NCBI GenBank assembly: GCA_024742815.1
Contig: JANSXX010000010.1
Coordinates: forward strand, 77,509 to 141,508
Reading direction: 5' to 3'
Length of the DNA stretch: 64,000 bases
DNA from: HXMU1420-13 sp024742815
GTDB taxonomy: Bacteria > Bacteroidota > Rhodothermia > Balneolales > Balneolaceae
The notes under the pieces: generated by a model
Databases searched by the model: none
What the model saw: only the letters and a program-made list of their open reading frames with translations
What the model was told of the DNA's origin: nothing
In this document: piece after piece, positions 62,552 through 64,000 of the stretch
Numbering within the stretch: position 1 is the stretch's first letter
Layout of the letters: each line of letters starts with the position of its first letter
Made by a program: the position numbers and the translations under genes

Positions 62552-63889
62552 TTAAAATCCGCTTAAATCGGTATCTAGTTCTAGGATATCGTCAGACTTA
62601 ACGTTCGATAATGCAGGCTTTCGATATTGGTTATAGATACTTTGCGGTGCTTTTTTTCGTGACTGATTTTGGTTTGAAAACCTTTGGTAGGAAGTTGAAT
62701 CAGCTTTAGACTGCTGCTTTTTATCTTCAATCATATCTAAAAGTGAGCCGACAACCATGGTTAATTCATCGGATTGTGCAGAAAGCTCTTCGGCAGCACT
62801 CGCTGATTCTTCCGATGCCGACGCATTATTTTGAACCATTTGTTCCATGTCGTTCATCACGGTAGTAAGTTGTTCGATACCAACGCTTTGTTCTTTCGAT
62901 GCTGTTGAGATTTCGGAAATCATTGCATCAACCTTCAAAGCACTTTGTGTAATCTCCTGTAGATATTTGGAGGCAGAATCTGCGATTTCTACACCATTTT
63001 CACTTCGAGATCGAGACTTTTGGATAAGCTCAGAAGTACTTTTTGCAGCTACAGCACTTCGGCGTGCTAAATTGCGAACTTCTTCTGCAACTACAGCGAA
63101 TCCTTTTCCTGCTTCACCGGCTCTTGCTGCTTCTACGGCTGCATTAAGAGCTAATAAATTTGTTTGAAAGGCAATATCGTCGATGGTTTTGATAATTTTA
63201 GTAGTCTCGATCGACGATTGTTGAATGTCTCTCATTGCATTGGTTAGTTCTACCATGGCTTCTGAGCCTTTACCTACTACTTCTTTTGCTTCGATCATTG
63301 CAAGTTCAGCATTTACTGTACTGTCGGTGTTTAGTTTAATCTGAGATGAGATTTCCTCAAGCGATGAGGTTGTTTCTTCCAAATTAGCTGCTTGTTCAGT
63401 AGAACTTTCGGCTAGCTGTTGGCTGGAGGTTGCAACTTGGAATGAGGCGGTGTTTACTTCACTTGCGCCAATTTCAAGTTTTAGTATGGCTTCTTTAAGT
63501 GAGGTATAAATATTTCGGGTAATGGTTATTGCTAATACAATCGAAAGTAAAATACCAATGCCAAACACGATCATCGTTACAAAGCGAGCTTGTTTCGACT
63601 CCCTTAATCCGTTCGTTGTTTTGGCTATAGTTTGAGCTCGGTTTTCGTTTACATAGGCTAATAGAAGTTGATCTATATCCTCAAAAATGTTAGTGCGAAT
63701 TGATTTTGATTTGCTTGCCATCTGATTCTGAAGCTCTTCTTTCAATAACTCATTATCTAGGTTATTGTCGTACTTTTTGGATAGAGCAATGAATTCTTCG
63801 TGCTCTTCTTGCCATTTCTTAGATTGAGCAACGAAAGTCATCCAGGCTTTTTTTTCCTCTTTGTCTTGTCCTGAAATATGTTGACACAA
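62552..63889 (-). pseudogene. Methyl-accepting chemotaxis protein, 5' end cut by IS
   Basis: 445 readable codons. The C-terminal signalling domain is intact, including the hairpin tip IDDIAFQTNLLALNAAVEAARAGEAGKGFAVVAEEVRNLA (about residues 240-280) and flanking methylation-type helices. One membrane helix remains (FVTMIVFGIGILLSIVLAIT, about residues 105-125), preceded by about 100 residues of a 4-helix-bundle sensor. The first membrane helix and start are missing. The first codons of this reading frame (TTG TGT CAA CAT) already belong to the IS end at 63879, so the receptor is truncated. No clear HAMP domain lies between the helix and the signalling domain. Confidence 0.85.
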
Positions 63890-64000
63890 ATTAGACTTAA
63901 AAATGTCAACACAAAAAGGAACAAAGACTAAGCGCAGTCAGCGCGATTACACGATGGGCTTTAAATTATCGGTGGTCGAACAAGTAGAACAAGGCCACTA
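63879..64000 (+). mobile_element. Left end of an IS3-like insertion sequence
   Basis: It begins TGTTGACACAAATTAGAC at 63879, right where the receptor gene is interrupted, and contains the start of a transposase OrfA. TGTTGACA (63879-63886) and TGTCAACA (63904-63911) are complementary, so the end can fold into a hairpin over the transposase start. The right end and any target-site duplication lie beyond the window. Confidence 0.75.
63903..64000 (+). CDS. IS3-family transposase OrfA, N-terminal part
   Basis: 32 codons visible, beginning MSTQKGTKTKRSQRDYTMGF and continuing KLSVVEQVEQGHY before the window ends. The basic start followed by [YF]-x-x-x-F-K-L-x-V-V-x-x-[VL] is the first helix of the IS3-type helix-turn-helix OrfA found widely in Bacteroidota. 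Only family-level assignment is possible. Confidence 0.8.
   Translation, partial: MSTQKGTKTKRSQRDYTMGFKLSVVEQVEQGH

Overview
The window looks like a chromosomal segment of a free-living, probably marine member of the Bacteroidota/Balneolota side of the FCB group. The signs are a type IX (Por) secretion C-terminal sorting domain with a YPNPFNPST motif (gene at 19990-21753), many lipoproteins, mostly weak Shine-Dalgarno sequences, promoters resembling TTTG...TAnnTTTG, and a DUF4296 lipoprotein. Base composition is moderate (about 40% GC by eye). I see no tRNA, rRNA, CRISPR array or prophage. A mobile element enters only at the extreme right end.

Layout. 1-8400: the 5' part of ilvA, a GNAT/CotH pair, an ECF sigma / RskA-type anti-sigma / fasciclin module, four small minus-strand genes, a VanX-type dipeptidase and two tiny glycine-zipper membrane proteins. 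8211-19949: the branched-chain amino acid region. ilvD-ilvB-ilvN-ilvC runs leftward behind what reads as a complete classical attenuator: an Ile/Val-rich leader peptide, three alternative pairings, and a terminator just before ilvD. leuA-leuC-leuD-leuB runs rightward, and a helical 512-residue protein lies between the two operons. 19950-22625: two LamG proteins, with a decayed in-frame copy of the leuB 3' end between them. 22729-30552: a CBS protein, trehalase, a RecQ-like helicase, a DUF4296 lipoprotein, an SDR, coaX, udk and a murein amidase. 30708-35062: a 974-residue P-loop ATPase translationally coupled to an MscS channel, then an ankyrin protein. 35124-40321: an RsmI-like methyltransferase, a degenerate beta-lactamase-fold protein, a DUF819 carrier and an esterase. 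40428-46938: lysC-dapB-dapA and, separately, dapD, with two glycoside hydrolases between them. 46949-49188: MerC, a Fur-family regulator and a His6-bearing metallophosphoesterase. 49444-57481: an outer-membrane protein, an SGNH esterase, a GT-C-like membrane protein, a cell-wall/D-glutamate operon (serine hydrolase, DUF1611, dipeptide epimerase-like enzyme) and a PurD-like ATP-grasp protein. 57523-62502: an HxlR regulator with its divergent NTF2-fold target, threonine synthase carrying a LeuA-type allosteric domain, and anmK. 62552-64000: a chemotaxis receptor cut at its 5' end by an IS3-like element.

How it fits together. Most of the window is aspartate-family and branched-chain amino acid synthesis (lysC, dapA/B/D, thrC, ilvA, ilvDBNC, leuACDB). 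Regulation appears to be by attenuation at ilv and by an unusual domain arrangement: the LeuA regulatory domain is missing from LeuA but present on threonine synthase. A second theme is peptidoglycan turnover (VanX-like dipeptidase, amidase, anmK, epimerase/DUF1611). The less familiar candidates for a second look are the ATPase-MscS pair and the ThrC-LeuA fusion.
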